A DNA stretch of 64,000 bases from Microbacterium sp. USTB-Y (GTDB taxonomy: Bacteria > Actinomycetota > Actinomycetes > Actinomycetales > Microbacteriaceae): positions 124,001-188,000 of the forward strand of contig NZ_JAGMTU010000004.1 in assembly GCF_023703415.1 (NCBI RefSeq). The letters are read 5' to 3'. The notes under the pieces are model-generated. The model searched no databases, was not told the origin of the DNA, and saw only the letters and a list, made by a program, of their open reading frames with translations. This document shows positions 55,921 through 64,000 of the stretch, one piece after another. How positions within the stretch are numbered: position 1 is the first letter of the stretch; each line of letters starts with the position of its first letter. The position numbers and the translations under genes were made by a program.

Positions 55921-56904
55921 TCAGTCCGCGTTCGCGTCGGCGGTCTCCTGCGGATGCAGCACGAGGTTGCCCACCTTCCGGCCCGCGTCGACGCGCGCAT
56001 GCGCCTCGGCGAGACGATCCAGCGCGAGCGCGCCGTCCCGGACGACGCGGAGCGCCCCGGAGCCGACCAGCTCGAGCAGGGTGGTGAAGTCCTCGGTGCG
56101 CTGCGGGGCCGTGCCCGTCTTGACCGGGCCGCGGGCGGTGACGATCTCGCCGAGGGTCGCGGCCGCGAGCAGCAGCCTGCCGCCCTCGGCGAGAAGCGGT
56201 CGTCCGGTCGCGGGACTCAGCGCGCCGACCGTGTCGAAGACGACGTCGAAGCGCTCACCGCGGTCCGCGAGGGCAGCGATCGGATCGACCCGGTAATCGA
56301 TGACCCGGTCGGCCCCCAGCTCCCTGGAGAGCTCGGCGTTGCCCGCGCTGGTCACGGCGGTCACCGTGGCTCCGAGGTGCTTCGCGAGCTGCACCGCGTT
56401 CGTGCCCACCGCGCCAGAGGCGCCCACGACGAGCACCCGTTCGCCGGAGCGCACCGCGGCTCTGTCCCGCAGGAAGTACAGGGCCGTCGTGCCGCCGAAG
56501 AGCACCCCCGCGGCATCATCGAAGGAGACCTCGTCGGCGATGCGCACGAGCCGCGAGGCGGACACCGCGACGAGCTCGGCGTGCGCGCCCATGCGCGCCC
56601 CGGTCATCCCGCAGACGCGGTCGCCCACGGCGACGCCGTCCGCTTCCGCACCCGTCGCCTCGACGACACCGGCGAAGACCACCCCGAGCACCGACGCCCG
56701 CGGGCCCCGCAGCCCGAGGGCGAGCCTTCCCGGCAGTGCGAACCCGCGCGGAAAGCGGGCGCCCCGGATGCGCGCGTCGCCCGAGTTGACGGTCGACGCC
56801 ATCACGCGCACGAGCACTTCGCCGCGTCCCGCGACCGGATCGGCCACCGTCTCGATCCGCACGACGGACGGAGGTCCGTATCGCTCGACCACACCTGCAC
56901 GCAT
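55921..56904 (-). CDS. Zinc-independent quinone oxidoreductase (MDR family)
   Basis: A 327-residue medium-chain NADPH-dependent oxidoreductase with a GroES-like N-domain and a Rossmann domain (LVVGASGAVGTNAVQLAKHLGA). Structural-zinc Cys are absent, so it is quinone-oxidoreductase-like and may act on quinones or enals. It directly abuts the DinB2-like gene end to end. It is divergent from a TetR gene with two CTTAC-N4-GTAAG palindromes between, so repression by that TetR is expected. Confidence 0.9.
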   Translation of the reverse strand: MRAGVVERYGPPSVVRIETVADPVAGRGEVLVRVMASTVNSGDARIRGARFPRGFALPGRLALGLRGPRASVLGVVFAGVVEATGAEADGVAVGDRVCGMTGARMGAHAELVAVSASRLVRIADEVSFDDAAGVLFGGTTALYFLRDRAAVRSGERVLVVGASGAVGTNAVQLAKHLGATVTAVTSAGNAELSRELGADRVIDYRVDPIAALADRGERFDVVFDTVGALSPATGRPLLAEGGRLLLAAATLGEIVTARGPVKTGTAPQRTEDFTTLLELVGSGALRVVRDGALALDRLAEAHARVDAGRKVGNLVLHPQETADANAD

Positions 56905-56912
56905 CCTGTCCC

Positions 56913-56926
56913 CTTACGCCCGTAAG
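56913..56926. promoter_or_regulatory. TetR operator A (CTTAC-N4-GTAAG)
   Basis: Perfect palindrome CTTAC GCCC GTAAG just upstream of the oxidoreductase start (56904), 34 bases from operator B. Confidence 0.75.
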
Positions 56927-56946
56927 TCTTTGTGCCGCTACGATAG

Positions 56947-56962
56947 CCTTACACCGGTAAGG
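56947..56962. promoter_or_regulatory. TetR operator B (CCTTAC-N4-GTAAGG)
   Basis: Perfect palindrome CCTTAC ACCG GTAAGG, 29 bases before the tetR GTG. TACGAT/GATAGC just upstream may be a -10. Same arms and spacing as operator A. Confidence 0.75.
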
Positions 56963-56991
56963 GCGCAACCCGCGCCCGGAAGGGAGGCCGC

Positions 56992-57639
56992 GTGGCCCGG
57001 AGGACCCCGCTCAGCCGCGAGCGCATCGTCACCGCGGCGATGCAGGTCGCCGATGACGGCGGTCTGGGCGCGGTGAGCATGCGCAACGTCGGCAAGGAGC
57101 TCGGCGCCGAGGCGATGTCGCTCTACCACCACGTCTCCGGCAAGGAGGAGCTGCTCGACCTGCTCGCCGACGCGGCTTTCACGCAGATCCCGCTGCCCGA
57201 GATCGGCGCACCGTGGCGCGCCGCGATGACCTCGCGCGCCCACGCCATGCGTGCCGTGCTCAAGAGGCACTCCTGGGCTCTGACCCTGCTCGAGTCACGC
57301 GCGAACCCCGGCGAGGCCGTGATGCGGCACCACGACCGCGTGCTCGGGCTGCTCCGCGGGGACGGGTTCGACCTCGTGCTCGCCGCCCACGCGTACTCCG
57401 CGCTCGATGCGTACATCTACGGCTTCGTGCTCACGGAGCTGAGCCTCCCGTTCACCCCCGACACGGGTCCGGAGGAGTTCGCCGAGGGGCTGGAGCTCAC
57501 CGCCTCCGAGTACCCGCATCTCGCCGAGATGCTCGAGCAGATGGTCGTCGGGCACGACTACGACTACGGGGACGAGTTCGGCTACGGCCTCGATCTCGTG
57601 CTCGATCAGCTCGAGCAGCGCAGAGCCGCCCTGGCCTGA
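56992..57639 (+). CDS. TetR/AcrR-family regulator (TetR_C-type)
   Basis: A 215-residue repressor. The helix-turn-helix is in SMRNVGKELGAEAMSLYHHVSGKEELLDLL, which matches the TetR sub-family whose C-domain (TetR_C) binds tetracycline-like ligands; the C-domain here is of that length. GTG 56992 follows GGAAGGGAGG. The gene is divergent from the quinone oxidoreductase, and the twin palindromes in between are probably its operators. Confidence 0.92.
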   Translation: MARRTPLSRERIVTAAMQVADDGGLGAVSMRNVGKELGAEAMSLYHHVSGKEELLDLLADAAFTQIPLPEIGAPWRAAMTSRAHAMRAVLKRHSWALTLLESRANPGEAVMRHHDRVLGLLRGDGFDLVLAAHAYSALDAYIYGFVLTELSLPFTPDTGPEEFAEGLELTASEYPHLAEMLEQMVVGHDYDYGDEFGYGLDLVLDQLEQRRAALA

Positions 57640-57664
57640 GCCGCCGGCGCCTCCGGGAGTGCGC

Positions 57665-58744
57665 TCAGCCCTCGGAGCCGAGGGCCGCCAGCCGCGCCTC
57701 CTCGTCCGCATGGATCGCGGACTCGATGAGCGGCTCGAGGGCGCCGTCCATCACGGCGTCGAGGTTGTACGCCTTGAACCCGGTGCGGTGATCCGCGATG
57801 CGGTTCTCCGGGAAGTTGTAGGTGCGGATCCGCTCCGAGCGGTCCATGCCGCGGATCTGCGAGCGCCGGGCGTCGGAAGCCGCCGCATCGAGCTCCTCCT
57901 GCTGCTTCGCGAGCAGCCGGGCCCGCAGCACGCGCATGGCGGCCTCGCGGTTCTGCAGCTGCGACTTCTCGTTCTGCATCGACACGACGATCCCGCTCGG
58001 CAGGTGCGTGATGCGCACGGCCGAGTCGGTCGTGTTCACGGACTGCCCGCCCGGGCCGGAGGAGCGGAACACGTCGATCTTGAGGTCGTTCTGGTTGATC
58101 GCGATCTCATCGGGCTCGTCGACCTCGGGGAACACCAGGACCCCGGTCGTGGACGTGTGGATGCGCCCCTGCGACTCGGTCGCGGGGACCCGCTGCACCC
58201 GGTGCACGCCGCCCTCGTACTTGAGGTGGGCCCAGACGCCCTGCGAGGGATCCGTGGAGGATCCCTTGATCGCGACCTGCACGTCCTTGTACCCGCCGAG
58301 ATCCGACTCGGTGCGCTCCAGGAGCTCGGTCTTCCAGCCCTTCGACGCGGCGTACTGCACGTACATGCGCAGCAGATCGGCGGCGAAGAGGGCGGATTCG
58401 GCTCCGCCCTCCCCCGCCTTGATCTCCATGATCACGTCGCGCGCGTCGTCGGGGTCCCGAGGGATCAACAGGCGCCGGAGCTTCTCCTGCGCGGCCTGCA
58501 GACCCTCCTCCATGCCGGGGATCTCGGCCGCGATCGACTCGTCCTCGCGGGCGAACTCGCGCGCGGTCTCGAGATCCTCCCCGGCGGCGATCCAGTCGTC
58601 ATGCGCCTTCACGATGCGGCTGAGCTCGGCGTAGCGGCGGTTGACCCGCTTCGCGCGCGCGGCGTCGGCGTGCACCTCGGGGTCGGAGAGCTCCTTCTCC
58701 ACCCTGCGATGCTCGTCGCGCAGCGCCTCGACCTGTTCGAACAT
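57665..58744 (-). CDS. prfA: Peptide chain release factor 1
   Basis: Recognises UAA and UAG and triggers peptide release. The 359-residue protein has a coiled-coil N-domain and the GGQ loop [18 protein letters not shown], with the anticodon-like tripeptide in the PxT region ([20 protein letters not shown] upstream of it). ATG 58744 starts [12 protein letters not shown]. It follows rho by 42 bases. The partner prmC is 5 kb away. Confidence 0.96.
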   Translation of the reverse strand: MFEQVEALRDEHRRVEKELSDPEVHADAARAKRVNRRYAELSRIVKAHDDWIAAGEDLETAREFAREDESIAAEIPGMEEGLQAAQEKLRRLLIPRDPDDARDVIMEIKAGEGGAESALFAADLLRMYVQYAASKGWKTELLERTESDLGGYKDVQVAIKGSSTDPSQGVWAHLKYEGGVHRVQRVPATESQGRIHTSTTGVLVFPEVDEPDEIAINQNDLKIDVFRSSGPGGQSVNTTDSAVRITHLPSGIVVSMQNEKSQLQNREAAMRVLRARLLAKQQEELDAAASDARRSQIRGMDRSERIRTYNFPENRIADHRTGFKAYNLDAVMDGALEPLIESAIHADEEARLAALGSEG

Positions 58745-58786
58745 GACGACCGGATCCCGGAGCAGTGGCTGTCCCGCAGAAGCGGG

Positions 58787-60748
58787 TCAGCGGATGCTGT
58801 TCTCGGAGGCGTGGCTGTGACCCGTGCCCGCGGTCGGCTTGCCCAGCTGCGCGTTCTGCATCTGCAGCAGGAACTCGACGTTGGAGTCGGTCTCCTTGAG
58901 CTTGCCCAGCACGACCTCGAGGGCCTGCTGCGGGTCGAGCCCGGCGAGGGCGCGGCGCAGCTTCCAGGTGATCTTGACCTCGTCGGGGCTCAGCAGCATC
59001 TCCTCGCGGCGGGTCGAGGACGCGTTGACGTCGACCGCCGGGAAGATCCGCTTGTCGGCCAGCGCACGGCTCAGGCGCAGCTCGCTGTTGCCGGTGCCCT
59101 TGAACTCCTCGAAGATGACCTCGTCCATCTTGGATCCGGTCTCGACCAGCGCGGTCGCGAGGATCGTGAGGGATCCGCCGTTCTCGATGTTGCGCGCGGC
59201 GCCGAAGAAGCGCTTCGGCGGGTAGAGCGCCGACGCGTCGACGCCACCCGTGAGCACGCGGCCCGAGGCGGGAGCGGCGATGTTGTACGCGCGGCCGAGG
59301 CGGGTGATCGAGTCGAGCAGCACGACGACGTCGCGGCCCAGCTCGACGAGGCGCTTGGCGCGCTCGATCGCGAGCTCGGCGACCGTGGTGTGGTCCTCCG
59401 CCGGACGGTCGAAGGTCGAGGCGATGACCTCGCCCTTGACCGTGCGCTGCATGTCGGTGACCTCTTCGGGGCGCTCGTCGACGAGCACGACCATGAGGTG
59501 CACCTCGGGGTTGTTCTGCGCGATCGCGTTGGCGATCTGCTGCAGGACGATGGTCTTGCCGGCCTTCGGAGGCGCGACGATGAGGCCGCGCTGGCCCTTG
59601 CCGATCGGTGCGACCAGGTCGATGATGCGCTGCGTCAGCTTCTCGGGAGCCGTCTCGAGGCGCAGGCGCTCCTGCGGGTACAGCGGGGTCAGCGCGGAGA
59701 ACTCGACGCGAGCGGCGGCGTCCTCGGTGCTCAGGCCGTTGATGGAGTCGACCTTGACCAGCGCGTTGTACTTCTGGCGCCCCTGCTGCTCGCCCTCGCG
59801 AGGCTGCTTGATCGCGCCGACGACGGCGTCGCCCTTGCGCAGGTTGTACTTCTTGACCTGACCGAGCGAGACGTAGACGTCGCTCGGGCCGGAGAGGTAA
59901 CCGGTGGTGCGCACGAAGGCGTAGTTGTCGAGCACGTCGAGGATGCCCGCGATCGGGATGAGGACGTCGTCCTCGCCGATCTCGGTCTCGAACTCGTCGA
60001 CGTTCTGGTTGCCGCCACCGCGGCGCTTGTTGCGCTGACGGCTGCGGCTGCTGCCGCCGTCCTCGTCGGCGTCCGGCGCGGCACCGCCGCGGCCGGCCTG
60101 GCCGCCATTGCCGTTCTGACCGTTGCTCTGGTTGCCGCCGTTGCTCTGGTTGCCGCCGTTGTTCTGGTTGCCGGCCTGGCCGTCCTGGCCGTTGCGGTTG
60201 CGGCTGCGCGAGCGGGAACGGCTGCGGCTGCGGCCGGTCGGCTCCTCGCCGCCCTCCGCGGGTGCCTCGGCGGGCTGCTCGGAGGGAGCCGCGTCGGCCG
60301 GAGCCTCCTTGGCCGCCGGCTCCGCGGGCGCCGCGGCAGGCTGCTCGGAGGGAGCCGCGTCGGCCGGAGCCTCCTCGGTCTTCTTGGCGCGGCTGCGCCG
60401 GGGCGCCTTCGCCTTCGGCGCCTCCTCGGCCGGGGCGTCCGCCGCAGGTGCGGCATCGGCCGGAGCCGCCGCCTCGGCGGGGGCCGCGGCCTCGACGGGG
60501 GCCTCCTCGGTCTTCTTGGCACGGCTGCGCCGGGGCGCCTTCGCCTTCGGCGCCTCCTCCGCGGGAGCGTCGGCCGGAGCCGCCTCTGCGGGAGCCGCGA
60601 CAGCAGCGCCCGCCTCGGCGGCCTGGGCGGCGCTCGCGGTGGTCGCGCGACGCGGGGCGCGCTTGCGCGGCGCCTTCGGGGCGTCCGCTGCGGACGCGGT
60701 CTCGGCCGGGGCCGAGGTCTCGATCTGGGTCTCGGAGATGGTCTCCAC
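58787..60748 (-). CDS. rho: Transcription termination factor Rho
   Basis: Hexameric RNA helicase that ends transcription. The 653-residue protein has an N-terminal disordered extension of about 260 residues (Ala/Pro/Glu repeats, RSRSRSRSR stretch, then an Asn/Gln/Gly-rich run), the RNA-binding cold-shock domain ([20 protein letters not shown]), and the ATPase with [30 protein letters not shown] and the Q/R-loop [18 protein letters not shown]. No Rho_N helical domain is recognisable. GTG 60748 follows AAGAGGAG; the open frame 42 bases further upstream lacks a ribosome site. Confidence 0.96.
   Translation of the reverse strand: METISETQIETSAPAETASAADAPKAPRKRAPRRATTASAAQAAEAGAAVAAPAEAAPADAPAEEAPKAKAPRRSRAKKTEEAPVEAAAPAEAAAPADAAPAADAPAEEAPKAKAPRRSRAKKTEEAPADAAPSEQPAAAPAEPAAKEAPADAAPSEQPAEAPAEGGEEPTGRSRSRSRSRSRNRNGQDGQAGNQNNGGNQSNGGNQSNGQNGNGGQAGRGGAAPDADEDGGSSRSRQRNKRRGGGNQNVDEFETEIGEDDVLIPIAGILDVLDNYAFVRTTGYLSGPSDVYVSLGQVKKYNLRKGDAVVGAIKQPREGEQQGRQKYNALVKVDSINGLSTEDAAARVEFSALTPLYPQERLRLETAPEKLTQRIIDLVAPIGKGQRGLIVAPPKAGKTIVLQQIANAIAQNNPEVHLMVVLVDERPEEVTDMQRTVKGEVIASTFDRPAEDHTTVAELAIERAKRLVELGRDVVVLLDSITRLGRAYNIAAPASGRVLTGGVDASALYPPKRFFGAARNIENGGSLTILATALVETGSKMDEVIFEEFKGTGNSELRLSRALADKRIFPAVDVNASSTRREEMLLSPDEVKITWKLRRALAGLDPQQALEVVLGKLKETDSNVEFLLQMQNAQLGKPTAGTGHSHASENSIR
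60369..60565 (-). repeat. Direct repeats in the Rho N-terminal extension
   Basis: A unit of about 64 bases encoding [20 protein letters not shown] occurs twice, starting at 60369 and 60501 (132 bases, 44 codons apart), nearly identical. A second repeat of about 38 bases ([12 protein letters not shown]) occurs at 60273 and 60339. Such low-complexity repeats may vary in copy number between strains. Confidence 0.8.
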
Positions 60749-60945
60749 GAGTACTCCTCTTGTAAGTCGTGGGTGTTTCGACGCGCACACGGCAGATGCC
60801 GGGGCGCGACCGCACGATCATGCCGAGAACAGGCTGTCCCCTGCATGCCACCCGGAGAACACGCTCTCGACGAGCTCGATGACCGGCTCGCGGTGCGGTT
60901 TCGGATGCTGTGCGGCTGACGCAGGAAGTGCGTCGCGGGCCGGGA
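60749..60945 (-). other. Rho leader region, 197 bases
   Basis: No gene is seen between thrB and rho. It would form a long 5' leader of rho if transcription starts near the thrB end. Long leaders allow Rho to attenuate its own synthesis in other bacteria, but no specific signal was identified here. A direct repeat (GAGAACANGCTNTC-like) occurs around 60828 and 60850. Confidence 0.4.
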
Positions 60946-61920
60946 TCACGATTGTGACGAAGAACCCTCCGCTCGTTCCCTCACTGTACCACCTCGCACA
61001 TCGACGGCGACCATCTGCGGGATCCACGGAGTGTCCGTCGCGGCCTCGGCGATCCGGACCGCGTCGAGACGGCTGCCGGGTCCATCGCAGAGCACGAGCA
61101 CGCTGGGGCCCGCCCCCGAGACGACCGCCGCGAAGCCCTCGGCCCGCAGGGCGCGCACCAGCCGGTTCGTCTCCGGCATCGCCGGTGCGCGGTAGTCCTG
61201 GTGCAGCCGGTCGTCGGTCGCGTCCAGCAGCACATCGGGGCTCTGGGTGAGGGCGGCGATGAGCAGGGCGGAGCGGGAGACGTTGAAGACCGCGTCCTCG
61301 CTGGGCACCTGATCCGGCTGCAGGCTGCGCGCCGCCTTCGTCGACATCGTGTACCCGGGCACGAGCACGAGCGGCGACACACCGCGGTGCACGAGCAGCT
61401 TCTTGTGCTGCGGGCCCCGCTCCCCTGTCCAGGCGATCGTGAGGCCGCCGAACAGGGCCGGAGCCACGTTGTCGGGGTGTCCCTCCAGCTCGGTGGCCAG
61501 GCGCAGGAGCGCGGCGTCGTCGAGCTCGACGATGCCCTCGAGCAGTCCCTGCGCGGCGAGGACGCCCGCCGCCACCGCGGCCCCGGACGACCCGAGTCCG
61601 CGTCCGTGGGGCACGCCGTTGCGCGCCACGAGGCGGATGCCGGGCATCGCGACCTCCGCATCGGCGAACACGTGCGCGATCGACCGGACGACGAGGTTCG
61701 ATGCGTCGCGGGCGATCTCCTCCGCACCGGATCCGCTGACCTCGATCTCGTAGACCCCCGGCTCCAGGGCCGTCACCTCGAGCTCGTCGTACATGCTCAG
61801 CGCGAGCCCGAGGGTGTCGAACCCGGGACCGAGATTGGCGCTGGTGGCCGGGACGCGCACCTCGACGGTGCGCCCTTCGAGTGCCTCAGGGCCCGGCATC
61901 GGGCCTGCCGCAGCGCTCAC
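60946..61920 (-). CDS. thrB: Homoserine kinase
   Basis: GHMP-family kinase phosphorylating homoserine for threonine synthesis. The 324-residue protein has VRVPATSANLGPGFDTLGLA near the N-terminus, the ATP loop PHGRGLGSSGAAVAAG, and GAGPSVLVLCDG near the C-terminus. GTG 61920 lies one base after the hom stop. No thrC lies between hom and thrB, although that gene often sits there in actinobacteria. Confidence 0.95.
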   Translation of the reverse strand: MSAAAGPMPGPEALEGRTVEVRVPATSANLGPGFDTLGLALSMYDELEVTALEPGVYEIEVSGSGAEEIARDASNLVVRSIAHVFADAEVAMPGIRLVARNGVPHGRGLGSSGAAVAAGVLAAQGLLEGIVELDDAALLRLATELEGHPDNVAPALFGGLTIAWTGERGPQHKKLLVHRGVSPLVLVPGYTMSTKAARSLQPDQVPSEDAVFNVSRSALLIAALTQSPDVLLDATDDRLHQDYRAPAMPETNRLVRALRAEGFAAVVSGAGPSVLVLCDGPGSRLDAVRIAEAATDTPWIPQMVAVDVRGGTVRERAEGSSSQS

Positions 61921-61921
61921 G

Positions 61922-63241
61922 TCACTCCCCCTCGACGCGCAGCACCGACACCACGCGGGTGACGGCCTCGCTGTCGGCGAGCCGGGCGACGGTGTCGCTG
62001 AGCGCCTGCTCGGTCGCGCGATGCGTGCCGATCACGATGCGCGCGGTCGTACTGTCCTCGCCGCGCTCGATCGTCTGCAACGCGGTGGCGATGGAGACGC
62101 CGTGGTCGCTCAGCGTTCCGGCCACGGTCGCGAGAACGCCCGTGACGTCGGCGACCTCGATGGTGATCTGGTAGCGCGTGGTGATGTGACCGAACGGCGC
62201 GATCGGCAGGCTCTGCCGGGCCGACTCGCCCACGCCCACGCCGCCCGCGATGTGCCGGCGCGCCGCGGAGACGACGTCCCCGAGCACGGCGGACGCGGTC
62301 TGCACGCCGCCGGCGCCCGCTCCGTAGAACATGAGCGGCCCCGCCGCCTCCGCCTCGACGAACACGGCGTTGTTGCCGCCGTGCACGCTGGCCAGCGGAT
62401 GCTCGCGATCGATGAGCGCCGGGTAGACGCGCACCGAGACCGCGTCGCCCTCCGGCTCCGAGAGGCGCTCGCACACGGCGAGCAGCTTGATCACGTACCC
62501 GGCGCGCCGGGCGTCGTCGATCATGTCGGCGGTCACCGACGAGATGCCGTCGCGGTGCACGTCGTCGATCGAGACCTGGGTGTGGAACGCGAGGCTCGCG
62601 AGGATCGCGGCCTTCTGCGCGGCGTCGTAGCCCTCGAGGTCCAGCGTCGGGTCGGCCTCGAGGTAGCCGAGCTCGGTCGCGATCCGCTGCGCCTCCTCGG
62701 CGCTCAGGCCCTGACGGTCCATCGAGTCGAGGATGAAGTTCGTGCTGCCGTTGACGATGCCGAAGATCCGCTCGATGCGATCGCCGGCGAGGGAGTCGCG
62801 CAGCGGCCGGATGATCGGGATCGCGGCGGCGACGGCCGCCTCGTACGAGACGGAAGCACCCACCTGGTCGGCGGCCTCGAAGATCTCGGCGCCGTGCGTC
62901 GCGAGCAGCGCCTTGTTGCCGGTCACGACGTCGGCGCCGCTCTGCAGCGCCTGGAGGACATAGCCGCGTGCCGGCTCGATCCCGCCCATGAGCTCGATCA
63001 CGATGTCGGCGCCGAGGATCAGCGCATCGGCGTCGGTGGTGAGCAGCTCGCGCGGCAGCTCCGCGTCGCGCGGCGCGTCCACGTCGCGGACGAGGATCCC
63101 GGCGAGCTCGAGCGTCGCCCCGCTGCGCTCGGCGAGGTCGGCCTGGTGCTCGAGCAGCAGGCGCGCGACCTGGGATCCCACGGATCCGGCGCCGAGCAGG
63201 GCGACGCGGAGGGTGCGGCGGTGGCCGGCGAGTTCCGTCAT
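61922..63241 (-). CDS. hom: Homoserine dehydrogenase
   Basis: NAD(P)H-dependent reduction of aspartate semialdehyde to homoserine. The 439-residue protein has GAGSVGSQVARLL for the nucleotide, GGIEPARGYVLQAL, TGNKALLATHG, GIVNGSTNFIL and the C-terminal ACT domain (about 350-439, GVLATVAGTLSDHGVSI) that usually senses threonine. ATG 63241 overlaps the lysA stop by four bases, so lysA-hom-thrB is one coupled unit. Confidence 0.96.
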   Translation of the reverse strand: MTELAGHRRTLRVALLGAGSVGSQVARLLLEHQADLAERSGATLELAGILVRDVDAPRDAELPRELLTTDADALILGADIVIELMGGIEPARGYVLQALQSGADVVTGNKALLATHGAEIFEAADQVGASVSYEAAVAAAIPIIRPLRDSLAGDRIERIFGIVNGSTNFILDSMDRQGLSAEEAQRIATELGYLEADPTLDLEGYDAAQKAAILASLAFHTQVSIDDVHRDGISSVTADMIDDARRAGYVIKLLAVCERLSEPEGDAVSVRVYPALIDREHPLASVHGGNNAVFVEAEAAGPLMFYGAGAGGVQTASAVLGDVVSAARRHIAGGVGVGESARQSLPIAPFGHITTRYQITIEVADVTGVLATVAGTLSDHGVSIATALQTIERGEDSTTARIVIGTHRATEQALSDTVARLADSEAVTRVVSVLRVEGE

Positions 63242-64000
63242 GCTTCTCCTTCTCCGGTGCGGGCACCGGTGCGCTCCGCCCCCGACGCGGCGATGCCGGC
63301 GTCCCGGGACAGGAGGTCGGCGAGGGTCTCCCCCCGCACGATCACCCGCGCCTGGCCGTCGCGCACGGCGACGACCGCGGGGCGCGGGGTGTGGTTGTAG
63401 TTGCTGGACAGCGCGTAGCAGTATGCGCCGGTCGCCGGCACCGCGAGCAGGTCGCCCGGGGTGACGTCGGAGGGGAGGTACTCGTGATCGACGACGATGT
63501 CCCCCGATTCGCAGTGCGAGCCCACGACGCGGGCGAGCACGGGAGCGCCCGTGCCCTCGCGCGAGGCGATGCGTGCCGAGTACTGGGATCCGTAGAGGGC
63601 CGGCCGTGCGTTGTCGCTCATGCCGCCGTCCACGCTCACGTAGAGCCGCTCGCCGCGGTCGCCGAGCGAGACCTCCTTGGTCGTGCCGACCTCGTAGACC
63701 GTCACTCCGGCCTGGCCCACCACGGCACGGCCGGGCTCGAAGGCCAGCGTCGGGACCGGGATGCCGCGCACTTCGCACTCGCGCGCGACCGCGTCGACGA
63801 TCGCGTCCGCGAGCTCTTCGATCGGGGTCGGGTCGTCGGCCGACGTATAGGCGATGCCGAAGCCTCCGCCGAGGTTGAGCAGGGGCAGCTCGCCGCCCTC
63901 CCGCAACGCCGCGTGCAGCTCGATCATCCGGGAGGCCGACTCGGCGAAGCCGCGGGATCCGAAGATCTGGGATCCGATGTGGCAGTGCAGGCCGCGCAGC
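63238..64000 (-). CDS. lysA: Diaminopimelate decarboxylase, C-terminal part (cut by window edge)
   Basis: PLP enzyme making L-lysine from meso-diaminopimelate. The visible 250 or so residues include HCHIGSQIF, NLGGGFGIAY, EPGRAVVGQAG, VDGGMSDNARPALYG, HCESGDIV and the catalytic GAYCYALSSNYNHTPRPA segment. The reading frame stays open to 64000, so the start is outside the window. It overlaps hom by four bases and is the first visible gene of the lysA-hom-thrB unit. Confidence 0.96.
   Translation of the reverse strand, partial: LRGLHCHIGSQIFGSRGFAESASRMIELHAALREGGELPLLNLGGGFGIAYTSADDPTPIEELADAIVDAVARECEVRGIPVPTLAFEPGRAVVGQAGVTVYEVGTTKEVSLGDRGERLYVSVDGGMSDNARPALYGSQYSARIASREGTGAPVLARVVGSHCESGDIVVDHEYLPSDVTPGDLLAVPATGAYCYALSSNYNHTPRPAVVAVRDGQARVIVRGETLADLLSRDAGIAASGAERTGARTGEGEA

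Noticed and set aside
57659-60919. Plus-strand open frame of about 1,086 codons
   Set aside because: Antisense to prfA and rho, which are certain.

Overview
The window is very G+C-rich chromosomal DNA from an actinobacterium, most likely Microbacteriaceae and probably Microbacterium or a close relative. The evidence is the codon use, frequent GTG starts, a DUF222-HNH protein, an Actinobacteria-type fused anthranilate synthase behind a Trp leader, a mycobacterial DinB2-like polymerase and the housekeeping gene orders. No rRNA, tRNA, CRISPR array, insertion sequence or phage module was seen. About 54 protein genes are supported, no gap exceeds 300 bases, and genes at both edges are cut.

Layout. 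(1) 1-12.5 kb: the translation/transcription cluster nusA-ylxR-infB-rbfA-truB-ribF on the minus strand, with a LuxR-type regulator and a plus-strand mutY between rbfA and truB. (2) 12.5-17.1 kb: an accessory peptide/amino-acid block: cupin, PNPOx-like oxidase and P1 (DmpA-type) peptidase, divergent from an APC permease and its TetR regulator, with twin operator-like palindromes between. (3) 17.1-25.4 kb: proS, a PEP-mutase/isocitrate-lyase-type enzyme, an RNB ribonuclease coupled to an erythromycin-esterase homologue, a DUF222-HNH protein, an AlaX-type editing protein and a SnoaL-like protein. (4) 25.4-33.1 kb: ispG, rseP and dxr (isoprenoid and membrane-protease genes), with trpL plus fused trpEG on the opposite strand between ispG and rseP, then an FKBP lipoprotein and an acyltransferase. 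(5) 33.1-42.4 kb: OsmC, asparaginase, alanine dehydrogenase, an FtsK/EccC-like ATPase, a PP2C phosphatase, an aldo-keto reductase, a membrane protein and yaaA. (6) 42.4-52.6 kb: the complete ATP synthase operon atpBEFHAGDC preceded by an AtpI-like gene, a WecA/TagO-type transferase, tsaC and prmC. (7) 52.7-57.6 kb: cysK-cysE, a small membrane protein, a DinB2-like polymerase, and a quinone-oxidoreductase/TetR divergent pair, lying between prmC and its usual partner prfA. (8) 57.6-64 kb: prfA, rho, thrB, hom and partial lysA.

How the genes work together. Much of the window is core growth machinery: translation (infB, rbfA, nusA, proS, prfA, prmC, truB, tsaC), respiration-coupled ATP synthesis, MEP-pathway isoprenoids and aspartate-family amino acids. 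Amino-acid turnover recurs (asparaginase, alanine dehydrogenase, cysKE, peptidase plus permease, trpEG). Two sequence-level themes stand out. First, a -10 hexamer of the form TAnnnT lies 6-8 bases before an ATG or GTG at about a dozen genes, which predicts leaderless mRNAs. Second, strong perfect hairpins without a U-tract sit at several gene ends. The most notable items are the complete Trp attenuator, a Y-family polymerase with Ile at the steric-gate position, an 85-base near-perfect inverted repeat between infB and rbfA, and two divergent gene pairs with paired palindromic operators.
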